A stretch of DNA of 64,000 nt from Aldrovandia affinis (lineage: Eukaryota; Chordata; Actinopteri; Notacanthiformes; Halosauridae). This document shows positions 12,490 through 25,654 of this stretch, one piece after another. Position 1 is the stretch's first letter, and each line of letters begins with the position of its first letter. Below the pieces are notes generated by a model, which was not told the origin of the DNA, made no database searches, and saw only the letters and a list, made by a program, of their open reading frames with translations. The position numbers and the translations under genes were made by a program. Location: the NCBI GenBank assembly GCA_029706075.1, contig JAINUG010000011.1, forward strand, positions 6,826,001-6,890,000, read 5' to 3'.

Positions 12490-12930
12490 CACAAACGGCA
12501 TACATATGCAGATCACACATGCTACATGCGTATGAGGATCATGTCCTTTCTCTCCTCAGACAGTAGGGCTGTCACAGAAAGACCTTTCATCACATATTCT
12601 GTTTATTTTACTTTGCCATGCAACAAATTATATGCAACAAATCACAATCTAGTGAAAATATTTAGGTTCCCATTTTATCATCTTTCCTTTTATTGTAATC
12701 ACATATTACATGTATTTTCTGTTCCGGAAAATGGAAAGAAACTGCTTTACAACAGGCCAAAGTTGCTAGAGGGAAAGCACACAGTCCATTTCTGTTTTGT
12801 GTGTTTTTGTAAGTAGCCTTGGCAGCCTGCTCTTAGTATTGAAAAATTGAAAAGAGCTACGTAAGAATACTAATGAAATAGCAGGAACTGAACTAACACA
12901 GAAATGTTTGGCAGGTGCTCAGATAGACAC
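12490..12930. other. Non-coding DNA, no gene seen
   Basis: No supported feature. The open frame through 12403-12816 starts in the minisatellite and has no recognisable domain. Confidence 0.5.
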
Positions 12931-12957
12931 AAGGCCAGGGCCAGGGCCAGGGCCAGC
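12931..12957 (+). repeat. Short (GGCCAG)n tandem repeat
   Basis: The hexamer GGCCAG is repeated about four times in a row. Confidence 0.9.
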
Positions 12958-14828
12958 ACTGCAATGGGTGGGGTGACCAGCTGTCACTGTACCTTGCGCC
13001 ATCGCCTCTCTCAGTTCTGGACGGCTCTTTGACGGACCTGTCAATTATCGTTCGCTCGTATTGGTGAGATATTGAATTTAATCGCCACTGTCAACCTCAG
13101 AGACCAGGGGATGCTGGCGCGGGTTGAAGAGCTCCGTATTTAGATACAGGCCTGTTGTACCTGCACCAGCAGTTGAGTGAGAAGCCTTTCTTTCTGTAGG
13201 ATCTTTTCATTACAATTTGTATGGGATATTTTTTTAAGTAATAAAGGAGTTATGGATCTGTTATTAATTCACGGAAAAGGGCTGACAGCCAACAAGCATT
13301 TGCAGGAATACATTTGTGTCTCTCGTAAGCTCTTAAAAACAACAGCAACGCAACAGAACAAAACGAAACAAAAAAAGACACGATGAGTCAATGCATGCAA
13401 GATGGGAGGGTGGAATTACATACCCAGAGAAGAGCTAATGAAAAACAAGATGGATGCACTCCAGACCTGATTGCCGGATTATTAATTGCTTGCCATCCCC
13501 TCCCGCTGATAATGATAGGATGCATCCCGTTGGATTTGTGGAATATATTTTATTTCGCCGATTATTTATTGTTCTATCCATCAGCAGGGCGGTGTGTTTG
13601 GAATAGCAAGATTTTAAATAATGACTCACGTATGATAAGCCTCCCTATTAATTCCTCTCTCACCATTTTCCTGCTGACACTTTCATGCCGGTCCCCTTTC
13701 ATTACGGAAGCATATCCTGAATGAGACTTTGTTGAATGATAATCAGGCAGAGGAAGGCGTTTATTTATTTATTCTTTAAAGTTAATTTTTATTTATTTAT
13801 TTTACGGTGTCCACTTCACACACGCTCGGATTTCAAACGGCGGCCACCGTCCAGGAGCCCTCGTGCAAGATGGCGGCTCATGCAATTATCTTTCTCTGGC
13901 CCTCTTTCGTCCCTGAATGTCAAACGTCATGGATTTATTCTTCCCTGTCAAGTCACTTGTTTTAACCCCCCTCCCCGCCTTAGTTTTGTTATTTCCTCTG
14001 CCTGCATAGGAGGAAATGTCGATGTGTGTTTGCATGTTTTCTGGCGATAGTTTTGGCTGGTTTATAGGCATTCTTTTTGTTACATTCCTTTGTCTGTGGG
14101 GGTCACTGATGAAATTGTATAGTCTTAAAATTATTTATTTTTTAAACAAAGCCCAAAAATATATAGATTTTTAATCTTATTAGAAATGAATAATGGGAAA
14201 TTATGGGAAATGTGCTTTTCTCCTAACTTGAATTGTAAAGAGGAAACATATTGTTAGTTTAACTTGAGCTTTTAAAAAAATATATACATTTTATATTTTA
14301 ATGTAAAAAACAACAACATTTAGGCTACATATAGAATCTCCACAAGCAGGAACATCTTCAACATTTATCTCTCTAAAAATGTAATCGACATAGAAATGCA
14401 TATGAAAATCTATGGGAATTGCGCAACATCTCAGCTGTCTTTCATATAGTACATGTTAAGCAAATCAGAGATAATTATCATGATGTGCGGGTGTTGAACG
14501 GAATTGTGCAGGTGTGGAAGTGATGGTAGTGACAGGAAACTGTGCGGTGAAGGTCCTTCTTTGCCCGGCGTATGACTCTCCCTCATTACAGTTGGGCCCA
14601 AATTATCATAACATAACAGTAAAAAAAAACTAAAAACCTTCCAGGCAATAAATCAGCCAGACTGAGTCATCATTGTCCAAGGTGTCTCAACTGCAGGAAC
14701 GCTCAGGGTCCTGGTGCTGGTGTGAAATCACTTGACCCCCAGCATTAACCTTTCAGGAGTGAATAGACGCCTCTCTCCACACTGAGGAACAAAAGCAGGC
14801 CAGTATTGATTAAACACTGCGCTCGCAC
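12958..14828. other. Non-coding DNA with possible regulatory stretches
   Basis: No exon recognised. Sequence between 13400 and 14050 is repeat-free, with TTATTTATTT runs near 13760-13802 and a YY1-like site at 13866. The 113-residue frame at 13383-13724 shows no domain. From 14100 to 14460 the DNA is AT-rich and featureless. Confidence 0.35.
13866..13877 (+). promoter_or_regulatory. YY1-like motif
   Basis: CAAGATGGCGGC matches the strong YY1 consensus AAGATGGCGGC. It lies in a small CpG-containing patch (13820-13880). YY1 sites of this form are common in vertebrate promoters and enhancer-promoter contacts. No transcript start is evident, so function is inferred from the motif alone. Confidence 0.45.
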
Positions 14829-15130
14829 TTGATATTAAACACCGGTTTAGCCACGGCCTTGCCTTCCCTTCCCCTCCCAGGGCGGTGTTGGCGAGGGGGG
14901 GAAGGGGGCTTTGGAGGCGGGGGCCTGCAGGGGTCAGGAGGGGTGACAGTTCAGGTCTCCGGGGGATCGATGTTTTGTCATCTGGAGCCGTGTTTGTTTT
15001 TCTTTCCCAGGGTTCTCCTCCTACGCGCTCCCCGGTCCTCAGGATCGATAAGTGGCGGCCGCGAGTCCAGCGAGGTGCACGTCACGGCCCATCAGTGGGC
15101 CGGGACTCTACACTGCCGTGGGGGGTGCTC
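14829..15130. promoter_or_regulatory. Small GC-rich, CpG-containing block
   Basis: About 300 bp stands out from its AT-rich surroundings, with GGGGGCGGGG-like runs and several CpGs including TGGCGGCCGCGAG near 15052 and TGCACGTCACGG near 15077, the latter close to a CRE half-site. It could be a small promoter or enhancer. The frames across it overlap in two phases and resemble no protein I know. Confidence 0.4.
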
Positions 15131-16283
15131 CCAGTCCGACTCAGCTCTCGTTTATTACATGCATTACTGCAAACCACCATTTTAACACAAATTAATTGTG
15201 TCCATTGAGTTTTTTTGGACCAAAAAAAAGGAAATGGAAAAGCACACTCTACACAAGGACACAGTGAAGTGCCCTCGCCATATGGGATGTTGCGCTAACC
15301 CATCGCTAACAGGTAGATGACCAAAATATGATTTTAGTTATTTTCACGAGTACATATAAGAGTACGTAGTGCGCGGATATGGAGTATTGCCATCAGCCAG
15401 GCCTCTTGTTATGAGTGCACTTGGTTCTAGGAAAAGCTTTTTTGGTTATAAGTCTTTTAGTTGGAATTTTCCTCTTGTGATACTAAAAAATAAGAATAAA
15501 TAACTCAGTGTTTTAGGAGAAAACTAGATTTTCTATCTGCTTACAAAAATAATGGCCACTTGAAACCTGATAATGTTTTTTCAAAAAGAACAAAACATCC
15601 AGTGCTTTTATTTTATGTTTAACAATGCATTACAATTCATTATAAAGTTATTTTCATATGAACTGCAACACTAACACATATTACTTGCGTAATTACTGTA
15701 TTTTAAATTAAATGTTATCATTAGTGAAGTGAAATGTAATATGATTTCTGCTGTTATACTTATGAAATGATATATGGTGCAACATGCCATAATATCTGCT
15801 CTACTGGTTTCAACCTATTTGCACAGTAAAGTGTACCTACTTTTCAGTAACCACTGTCTGGCCTGTAAGCAAAGGTTTTGCTGTATATTTAAATGTGATT
15901 ACAACAAAAATCACAACATACACATACATTATATATACGAGAATACAGAATGAAAACACTGATGGTAAAGCTCAGAGTTTCATTAGTGCACTTTTAGTGA
16001 ACCATCTCAATAAAAACACTACCATTCAACAGAGGGCAGAGCTCGAACACAGACGTCAACGTTTTACACACGTGACGTTTACCAAAACTTGCTTATTTAT
16101 ATCCCATATTTCTGTTGCTTGCTACCGTAGAGGTCGCATTTCACAAACGGTTGACCTGTAGGTCATGAAAGAATTCATGTTTCACAGGAAACATCGAATT
16201 TTCCGGAAGACTATCCCATCCTAATTCTTGTTCTCGTAATAAGGAAGTACAGGCGAATGAGCGCACTCCCCGTCACGTTCCAG
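15131..16283. other. Non-coding DNA, no gene seen
   Basis: AT-rich, with no family matches and no convincing splice structure. Confidence 0.5.
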
Positions 16284-16361
16284 CAGCAGCGCAAATAGAG
16301 CGTGTGAGTGTACCCCTGTTTTCAGCAGCGCAAATAGAGCGTGTGAGTGTACCCCTTTTTT
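16284..16361 (+). repeat. 39-bp tandem duplication
   Basis: CAGCAGCGCAAATAGAGCGT and the 19 bases after it are repeated once more at 16323 with almost no change. Two copies of such high identity point to a recent event. Confidence 0.93.
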
Positions 16362-16784
16362 CTGATAATAAAATATTCTCCTTTTTTCCCTCTTCCCTGT
16401 TACCCAAGCCCACCTCAGGTCGCGTGTATTTATCTCGGGTTTGTCATTTTCTTCACACGACTAAAAAATAATTAATTACAGCACTCAGCGATGATTTATG
16501 ATATCACTGACATAATTAATGATACACATCAATTTTCCTGCTTAATTGAAGGAGGCGCAAACTATCCCAGACAACTGAAAGGCAGCTGCAGGGAAAACAT
16601 CAAAGCACATCCTGGACAATCCCCCCCCGTCTTTCTGTTTCTCTTTTTCTCTTTAAATGACCACTTTCCCGACGTAGTGGCTTTGACTCCTGTGGCCAGG
16701 TCTAAAAGGATCCATAATGCCTTGTCATTAAGTTGTATATTAAAATCAAAGAATGTGTTGTTCTCTTATGTGCACACACATATC
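16362..16784. other. Non-coding DNA, no gene seen
   Basis: Repeat-free sequence with TAATTAATTA-type cores near 16468. No exon supported. Confidence 0.4.
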
Positions 16785-16900
16785 ATACGCATATATGCAT
16801 ATATACATTAGATGCAGTACCCCAGTGTGTATGTATATATACATACAATTGTGTATGATACATCTGAATGTGTGTATGTGTGTGTGTGTGTGTGTGTGGC
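16785..16900. repeat. Alternating AT/TG-rich simple repeats
   Basis: ATATATGCATATATACAT, then TGTATGTATATATACATACA, then a (TG)n run at about 16868-16898. Several of these are near-palindromic. Confidence 0.85.
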
Positions 16901-19728
16901 ATGTATAATTCCAATTTGGTTCTCTAGAATATAGACAACACTATAGAATCCATGAATATTTAATCTACAGGAAAAAAGGTATAGGATCTGGCTTCATGCA
17001 CTGAATTTTAATCTGTGAGCAGTATTACCACAATAATAACAGTATATCGTTTTTATTATTAAAATAAATAAACCTTATCCACACAGACAGATTAACAGCA
17101 TTTTCACAATGACACTGTTTTAGACAGCCAAATACTACTACATATCACAAACATTTACATGCATATTTAGAATATGTTCATATTATATGACCTATATCAG
17201 AAATCATCCTATACAGAATATAAAATTTGAGATTTGATTTTTTGAAAACAAACTGGATTTTATTTAAATGCACAATTACAGTTCATGCAGTTTACCATTT
17301 TAATTCTGCGTTTGTTTAACACACGTGCTTTTCTGTAGATCTGCTACATTTTTGCTTTTACCCCCCTAAAATTGCTCCTAATTAAAAACATAATTGTGCA
17401 ATTTAAATGTTGAAAATTGATTGAAAATAGTCTCTCTTTCTCTACATGTGTATGTATGCATGTTAAAATGGCAAAAAACAATATGCCAAAGAGAAGAGAA
17501 AAAAAGTAAAGTGTTACAACCTCATAATCTCAGTCAGGAGGAGACCGGAGCCAAGGTGGAGGACAGCACAGGCTTCAAGTGTCGCAAACTTGATTTGAGC
17601 ACTTGAGGGCGATCCGCACGGCTGCCCCGTTGAGCGGGTGATCAGGTAGTTTAGACAGACTGGCTGTGTCAACACAGGGAAAGTGGGGGGATTAGTCCCC
17701 ATGGCAACGGCAAAGTATCCCTGTTTGTAGACAGACAAAAATTCTGCTACATGTGAAACTGATTGACAGGTCTATTCCTTTTGCAACCGACCCATAGAAA
17801 TGAGCAAGTAAGCATTCTTATACTGAGCTGTATTGAGGGGTTCTCTATCTTTAAGTGGTCTTGTAAGTTCTACTCTGGCATTTGCATGAGAAACATGGCA
17901 TGGGGTGGGTGGGGGAGAGTGTAGTGTGTGGAGAGGGGGGTCATATCTATGGTTTGATGGTTTCTTTGTGTGGAGGGGTATTGCCAAGCTGAGAATAACT
18001 TAATTTCCAGTTCTCTTCCATGACAGAACTGTTGGAGCATGAATTTCGGAGCAAACACTTCAAAGGGATAATCTCAACAATATACAGTGGGTTATGAGTG
18101 GGCCACACTCCTTGGCTTTTACAGCTATCTTGTGTTGTGTTGCACCAGTGCACAAGAATAAGGGTGGTGGTGGTGGTTTGTCGGGGGGGTTGCTTTCAAA
18201 GAAAGCTAGAGCGCGTTTGATACAGCAAATAGATGAACAGAATTTATTCATAAAATACACTTGTATTCCTCAGATGCACTGGTTTCACTTCCAAACTTTG
18301 ATAACTAAACTGAGCTATACAAGCCGATCACATAGTAATCAAATAATATTTACGCCTTTAACAACAAACATTGAACAACTTTTTTTTCCCTCCCAGAATT
18401 TGAATTTCCCTTGATCACGTTTGAGACCTGAAAAGTAGATAAATCAACAAAAAGCTATAACAGGGGACTAGTTTTAATTGCAATGTGTACAGCTGGGGCA
18501 ATTAGTGTTTAAAGTGTTAAATCACTGCACCTTCTAGAAGCTGTGGTTCCCCCTGGCCCTGGCCTAACTCGTCTGAAGAGGAATTTGCTTATCCCTTCAA
18601 GACCCTGGTCAGCTCAGGAACCTGTGGGTATTGTGGCTTTTGACAGCCTGGGCCGCTGTCCCATTCAATAGCTAATTATTGTTTTGCAGGGGGCATTCCC
18701 TATTAGAGAAGGGCAGACACCCGCTTTTTTTTAGTGGCGTCAGAATGGAGCGGCATTACAGGGGTCTTTTCATGGCCGGCGCCCGTGAGCGTGGAACGGA
18801 GAGAGAGGTGAGAGTAAGAGAAAGACAGAGAGTGAATGGAGAGAGTGAGAGAGAGAGGAGGTATGGATTTTGGGACTCCACAATCACAATTTAACCTGTC
18901 CAGGGGGTGGTCAGGTACTCTCATAACTAGCTGGAAGCTTTACATCGATCAGAATCTTATTCCTGCATTTACGATACAAAAATAACCACCGATGACGATG
19001 AGGCGCCAATGAGACCTGATTCATGGATAGAGCAGGTGTCTACGGCCATATTTCAGTGGAGGTTACATGGATTACACCCTTAACCTTGGACCGCAGTCTA
19101 AACCACTGAAGATTAGCACTTTCTAGTTAGATTTTTTTGTTTGTTTGTTTTTGGTTTCAGTTGTCTCTTTGCAACATTTTACAAATCTATTACAGAAACA
19201 GAAATACAAATATATAATGCTAAAAATATATATAATCAAAAAATATATAATCTTCAGCTGGGCACAGTGATATAATATTATTAACATTATCATTATTTGA
19301 AATAATACTAAATTTGGTTATATTTATTTCATTAAACAAAACGTTTCTCAATTCAACTGTTTAGACCTACACATAAAATACTCTGACACTGTTGTGAATG
19401 CCATTATTAATATTGTAGTTTTAAAGAATTCATGATGTACTTGCATTATGCCTACTTATTACAGAATGCTATTTTTAACCTTAATGTCCTTTCTGTTTTG
19501 GAAACGTAAGTGAATATTTGTATTAGTTAAAGGACTATGAAAAGAACATTGTTACCTTTTGCTATTTTTACAGACAGGAATTCCAACGGAAGGATAATGT
19601 TTGCATTTTCTTTTCTTGTGTGAATTTTTACTAGCAATCGAAAGCATTTTTAATTATAATCCAATATCCCAAACTCCAGAAATTCAATTGATGCAATTTC
19701 CAAACTTCGTCTTCGTCCAGTAGTTTAA
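16901..19728. other. Non-coding DNA, no gene seen
   Basis: Long stretch without a supported gene. It includes an AT-rich part (16960-17460), a mixed part (17500-18670) and a GA-rich part near 18800-18865 that yields arginine/glutamate-rich shadow frames. Confidence 0.45.
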
Positions 19729-19743
19729 CAGCAGGGGGCAGCG
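19729..19743 (+). promoter_or_regulatory. CTCF-like motif
   Basis: CAGCAGGGGGCAGCG matches the core of the CTCF consensus (CCAGCAGGGGGCGC-type). CTCF anchors chromatin loops in vertebrates. A second candidate in the same orientation is at 61660. Occupancy cannot be judged from sequence. Confidence 0.45.
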
Positions 19744-20660
19744 TCGTTCCATAATATGAAACCATTTTCCACATAGCGAGCTGCTCTTTGGAGAGGGAAG
19801 TGCAACGGTGTCTGTATTTCAGAGCTTGATGTGGTCCAAAGTAAGTACAGTTATAACCAAATTACATGTAATCTTTAATTTGTTGCCATTACCTTCGTAG
19901 AGGCCTACGGTAGCTATAAATATGTACGCAATAGTAAAGAAAACGTAATATGAATACTATGAAGTCTTTCCACTTATAGCACTGTCGACATTTTTTTTAC
20001 TGTTAGATTCTCATTATTCCCTGCATATATGTTTTCGTTAACTTAATTGAACATTTTGTTTTGCGAGTAGCCTACAGGTGCGCACACTGAATAGCTTTGA
20101 ATGAAGTTCACAAAACGTCATACATGACCAGCCACTGAAAGAAACCTGCGCAGTGTAATTGCGTGAATTATAATTTAGAGTGCATATCAGTGGATATTTA
20201 TGCATCGTAATGTTTTACCATATACTATTGGTATCATGAATATTAAGAGTATTGTACTTTTCGTCTTAATTAATTTTTCAATCATGTGAATGCTTAGCTT
20301 TTTCTACATCGGGCATTGTGTGTGGTGACCGATTACTATATTTGTTTTTTGTAGTCCAGTTTTCCTTTAATTTTTACAAATATAATTCTATATTGCGTTT
20401 TAAGTTTTAAACGTCTTACACTTACATCTCGTTTGTATGTGCAGCTCCAACAAGTACAACAGAAACATCTGTACAATTCGATCATTTGCATTAACTCTGT
20501 AAGAAATTATTTAATTTATTTATACATATGGCTGGTGTGCTCAAGCGTACACTATAGGATTTATTAGGCCTGGTGTTTTTTGAGGAAGAATGGATCGACG
20601 ATTAAGGACGTATAAAAAAGATTGCAGTCAATGCACTGCACGCACTTTACACATGGCAGT
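19744..20660. other. Non-coding DNA, no gene seen
   Basis: AT-rich sequence without supported coding or RNA features. Confidence 0.5.
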
Positions 20661-20785
20661 TGTGGTATTGTAAAGCAAAATAATGCTTTTTTTCTCCATT
20701 TTGTGGTATTGTAAAGCAAAATAATTATTTTATTTTTTTCAATTTTGTGGTATTGTAAAGGAAAATATATATATATTTTTTGCCC
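20661..20785 (+). repeat. Three-copy tandem repeat, about 41-44 bp
   Basis: TGTGGTATTGTAAAGCAAAA occurs at 20661, 20702 and, with one change, 20746, separated by T-rich spacers. The 95-residue minus-strand frame (20564-20851) is largely the translation of this array, with Tyr/Ile/Lys-rich repeated peptides. Confidence 0.92.
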
Positions 20786-21108
20786 ATTAAGTTTAAAACA
20801 TCTTTGTATCTCGTACCCATCAAACGTAATTAAACTGAGTTTTCCCTTCATTGCTATTTCTTTATTTTGAACACAGCATTTTGTCGATTAAAACCTATAA
20901 ACAATATTGTATTTGAAACATTGCACTTCATATCTGAAAAGTGTCATTTTGCAAAGCAATGAATAAGCAAAACGAATTGAACAATGAAAATGCATACATA
21001 TTATTGGTTATTTTTACATTTTTTAGAATAAAATATGTACATTAGTTGCTTCAATTGGATAATGATTTAAGTCTGTGCATAGTGAAAGCAGAGTGAAAAC
21101 TAAACACT

Positions 21109-21109
<1 letters not shown>
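20786..21109. other. Non-coding DNA, no gene seen
   Basis: AT-rich, nothing identifiable. Confidence 0.5.

Positions 21110-21139
<30 letters not shown>
21110..21139 (+). repeat. (CA)n microsatellite
   Basis: Pure AC dinucleotide run of about 30 bp, followed by TATATATA. Confidence 0.95.
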
Positions 21140-24100
21140 TTATATATAATGCATATGTAGTGTTTCCAGATATGCATTTTGTGTTATAAACATGTTTTTT
21201 AAATTATGAACATATTTGCTTATTTATAATCGGTGTTCTTGTGTTGGAATTTAACTGTATTCTTTTTGCCATTTGAAAAAAAAAGAATATTACTTTGTGA
21301 AATATTGTTTTCAAGAATCCTGGTGATTGAGCAGAGATAATAGTGTACTGGTTTTTAGTTTGTGTTTTTTGTCAACCAGTCAGACATTAGTATATTGACT
21401 TAGTTCCACTTGCCATGATAAACAGAATAATTGATCATTTCAACAGAAGGAAAATGGAAGAAAAACCAGTCTAAAAACGTGTCAGTCCGTCAGATGCATT
21501 CTTTCCCTGCCTCTCCAAAGAGTCACATGACAAGGGTTTATATGTCTGTGTCTCCACGGAATGTCACATGACAAGGTTTCATTTTTTTTTTGATGCCGCC
21601 TGTCTTCTGGCGTTGCTCGGGTGTTGTCAAGTCAACGTCATAACCCGGCGACACTTGTCGGCCTCCTTTTCAACAGGCCTGGCTCTGGCCCTGGAGTGGG
21701 GGTGATTGTTAGAGATGCCCCCCCTTGCACCCCTCCCTCCGGTGTAATCTCAGTGCTCTGCTGGTCAGCACATCGTCACCTGGGTCCCATTAGTAATATT
21801 CTCGCCTCAGCAACCCCCCAACACCCCCAGTTCCCCCCACCCCTCCTTTGCCCACTGCCTTTTTTTTGCTTACAATCTTTTCATTTAACAAAAAAAGAGA
21901 GAAATGAAACGCTCTCATTATTGAGTGTTGTAAAGATGGGCTCTTCGAAAGCTCTCCCTTGAACGGGGAACGAGGGAGGCAGGGGTCAGGGAACACAATC
22001 AGTGTGGGACAGGCCTCTGTGTGTGGAGTAGTTCAAATGGCCGGGATCCAGGTATCGGGCCTCTCGGGTCGACCTTGGTTCAGCCCACTCTAAAGTAGCA
22101 GGGCTTTGTCTCAAAGGTCCTTGCATTGTGGTTCCCAAGAGCTGATTGGAGTGTGAACACCATGACAAAATTTCACCTTGAATGTGATTAAAAAAATTAA
22201 TTTTAATGTTAAAGTGCCGATTTGTTTATGTGTTCTCTAGATAATGCAAATTCGTAGCTTAAAATAAGGAATATGATAATATGAAGTTAAAGTTAATACA
22301 TTAAAGGACAAGTTTATTTAATCTCAAATGTTGTTGTTCATGGACTAAAGATAAGTTTAATTTAATAGGCAATTCAAATGCAAAACAAATATTGCCGTAG
22401 TTTGCTTGTTTTAGTGATTCTGTGTGATGTTCTTTTTTCACGATGAGTTTCTTTCAAATATAATGAAAAGACAGTAAGAATAACAGTTTTTGATGCACCA
22501 TCACAGCTATTGTTATTGTTGCTCTCTTTCTAAGCACACAGCATTGATATTATGAATTTCTATAGCTCTGTGTAACATCCAGTCTTTTCTATTTGGTGCT
22601 GTACTAAATGGCTGCAGTTAAACAACATTTATGTAGGCCATTCATCAGCGCTAACAAGCTCAAATGAAAAGAAATGTTTACAATATGATTTCCCTTTTTT
22701 TGTCTTGTGCCAGGTGTCACAAATCAGACAGGGAAATTAAAAGCTGATGTTTTTAAGACCGTTGTGTCTTTTTTCATGTTGTTAATTCTGTGTCCCGTGC
22801 ATGCTTTGGCCTGACAGGATGTTTTACGAGGGAAGAATGGTGATGGGAATGAGGTGAGGCTGTCCACAGGTCGCCTGGCGCCCCAAATCCGCGGACCCCT
22901 GCCCCCCCTTCCCCGTCCCCCTTTTGGGGTGACCCCTCTCTACCCCTCCCTACCCCTTCCTGCTGCGTTGTGAATACCCTAGTCAAGCCTCCTCGGATTA
23001 CCTTCTCATGTTGTGAATATGTCAGCCACACTGTATAACCCACATATGCATGTTGAATTACAGTATCTTGAATGTGGATACTCCAGCACAGCTTCTGTTG
23101 CCCACAAGTCCAATTAGTACAAGGCTGTTAAAGGCCTCAACTACACACAAGGTTATTTTCTCAGACACACATTTAAAAAAAGGCTTTATTTGTCATCGAC
23201 TGGAGATCTGTATAAAAGCTATTCTCAAAGGCTGTGTGGAAAGAACAGACCGCATTGGGCATCCAGACAAAACCAGTGGGCGTTTTACCCTGTGCGTTTC
23301 TCTCAGTTTTTTCCAGCAAGCTGTTTTGTTTACCACATCGGGGTAAACCATTACTTACTCTTGAGTTCACGGTTTAAACTTACACGAGATCCTTCCTTTC
23401 AATTCTCCCTTCAGCACGGCGCATGCAGTTAACTGTACCTGCTGTTTCGACTGCAAAAGACAGTAAACAGGAGGCAGACAATGCGTGCTCTCCCGTCTGA
23501 ATCCAATTAGAAATGCAGCTTTGCCCGGGATGACTGTGGGAAGCTGCGGTGCGCTCCGTGTCATTGTTATGTAGAGAACAGGCCATATCCCTGTCCTGTA
23601 CATGTGACACCCGCTCTGTGGGACATGGCAGGTCCCTTAGAAAATTCATCCTGGAAATAATCTACATGCTGTAACCTTATGCTTGCCATTGTCCGCACTT
23701 CCGCAAAGATTCATTTGTGTCAACCGGCAGGTTTGACCGGCGAACAATCGGCGGGCCGAGAGGAGGAAAATGCATTTCACTGATTAAAGATATCCCTGTG
23801 GCTGTCAGCACTCTTTACTCGTGCGCACGTCTCATGGCCGCTAATTCTGCCTTTAACCAAAGGGGCTCTGTGACAGTCTCATTATTTGTGGTGGTTGTCG
23901 GTCTGACACCACATCTCGAGCAAGGACGAAAAATGAAATCCCTAAGTAGCCCTGTATTTCCGAAACAGTATTTACAACTTGACCGGGCTGATCGGTGAAA
24001 TTGACTTTTGCTGAGCCTAATGCAGACCATCCGGAGGGGTGGGGGGTTTTGTGGGGGAGAGGGGGGGGAGTTAGGGCGATATTGAGTTTGACCCTCTTTC

Positions 24101-25388
24101 TTATCCGTGACGGTTACGGTGGGCAACTTTTTTTTTCAGTTCGTGAATTCAAATGACACCTTTATTTTAATGATTTTATTTCACAGAAAGCGATCGCGAT
24201 GGCTTAACGTCCGCAAGGGCCCACGAGTGAAGTGTTTGAGCGGCTTCTGAAGGTTGGAAGCAGGCGAGGTGATGTGAGGCTCGTCTCATTGGCTGCCGGG
24301 TCTGACCTTGGTCTACTTGCTGTATCCTCCCGTGTTTGTGTTTCACCCAGCTGTAAAATTAGATGAAACGCACCCACTGTAAATCAGAAATAGCACAGTA
24401 CCGGTGCGAGCGGCGTATGTATTTAAGGTTTCCTCTGCAGTAAAACCTCCCCCGTCCCGCTAGGGCCTGTTAGGACTGACGGGAAGGAGAAGAGGATCAA
24501 CCCCCATCTAAGAGGGCTGGGGCGCTCCTCAATGCTCTCCTCTCAAATTAGCCCTCTCAGCTCACGCCTGACATCAGAAATAGACTGCTCTCGCCCCTGA
24601 CTGTCATTGAAAAAGAGGTTGGCTCGGTGGAAGATATGTGACATTAAAAAGAAAGAAGGAAAAAAGACAAAAAGTTTTGCAGTGCACCGACAACCCTCTT
24701 TTTTCCAGGAAAAAAAGCATCGTTTTTGATTGAAATTTGGCTCTGCTCTAAAGACAGTTTACACTGACCTGCAAATGAATGTCTTTGGTGACTATTCTGC
24801 TTGTTTTTTTTTACTATGCTGATGGGAGTATGATGTCTGGTGCAGTAATACAATGTTCTGTTATTGCATGTGAGCACCAGGTTACAGCTGAAGTCTTTCT
24901 GTTACCTCAGCCTGTGAAACCTCCACAGGGCCTTATTGGTAGATTTATTCATTTAGACGTGTTTCCACAGCAAAAAGAGACTCCAGCCAAAATGTGGACA
25001 GGACAATTCAGTGCACATATTGTCATATTCATTCATTTAAACTATTACAATTGCTCATTTCTTAACTTCCCCTTCCCCAGTTGCCTTACGATCAAACATT
25101 CCTACCATTACCGACCACAACACTGCATATGCTCACAGGTGCTGTGAGCCTACAGTATCTAATTAAATAGATTCAGAAGGAGCCGTCATTGTGCTGTCGA
25201 AATATTAGAGGTTCCTTCCTCAGTCGCATAGGCTGGATCAGCTTTTCGAAGGTGATCTGCATATTGGTTTTGTTTCAGTCATACATGGCTGTTGTCCACT
25301 ATAAGAACCAAAGGTTGTGGGTTTATGCTTGGAAAGTATCCCTGACGGCGGCCATTTGCAAAATAAAAATCAATTTAAAAAACCTACA
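21140..25388. other. Non-coding DNA, possible regulatory stretches
   Basis: No exon supported. A 45-bp imperfect tandem duplication containing TCACATGACAAGG lies at about 21510-21582. A C-rich strand-asymmetric tract lies at 21715-21860 and another at 22890-22965. The regions 22580-22760, 23040-23350, 23650-24000 and 24140-24620 are repeat-free and resemble conserved non-coding DNA, but this is untested. Candidate frames such as 23717-23998 match no family. Confidence 0.3.
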
Positions 25389-25640
25389 TTACCACTACCA
25401 CTACTACTGCTGCTTCTACTACCACGACTACTACTACTGCTACTATTACTACTACTACTGCTACTGCAACGACTACTGCGGCTACTACTATTACTACTAC
25501 TGTTACCACTGGTACTACTACTGTAGCTGCTGTTGTTCTTCAACAGCACCTACTGCTCCTAATAAAACTTATAATACTACTACAACAACTACTACTGATA
25601 AAGTTCTTTATTTTTATTATTTTCATTACTATTATCACAC
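25389..25640 (+). repeat. (ACT)n / (CTA)n triplet repeat region
   Basis: Long imperfect run of ACT/CTA/CTG/ATT triplets. Depending on frame it translates as poly-Leu, poly-Tyr/Cys or poly-Thr, which explains the leucine-rich and tyrosine-rich frames here. It borders the truncated 5' end of the L2 LINE. Confidence 0.92.
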
Positions 25641-25654
25641 ACGTTGTAACTGAA

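Noticed and set aside
19030-19070. Short resemblance to 5S rRNA start (GTCTACGGCCATA)
   Set aside because: Only about 13 bp match; the internal control boxes and the rest of 5S are absent.
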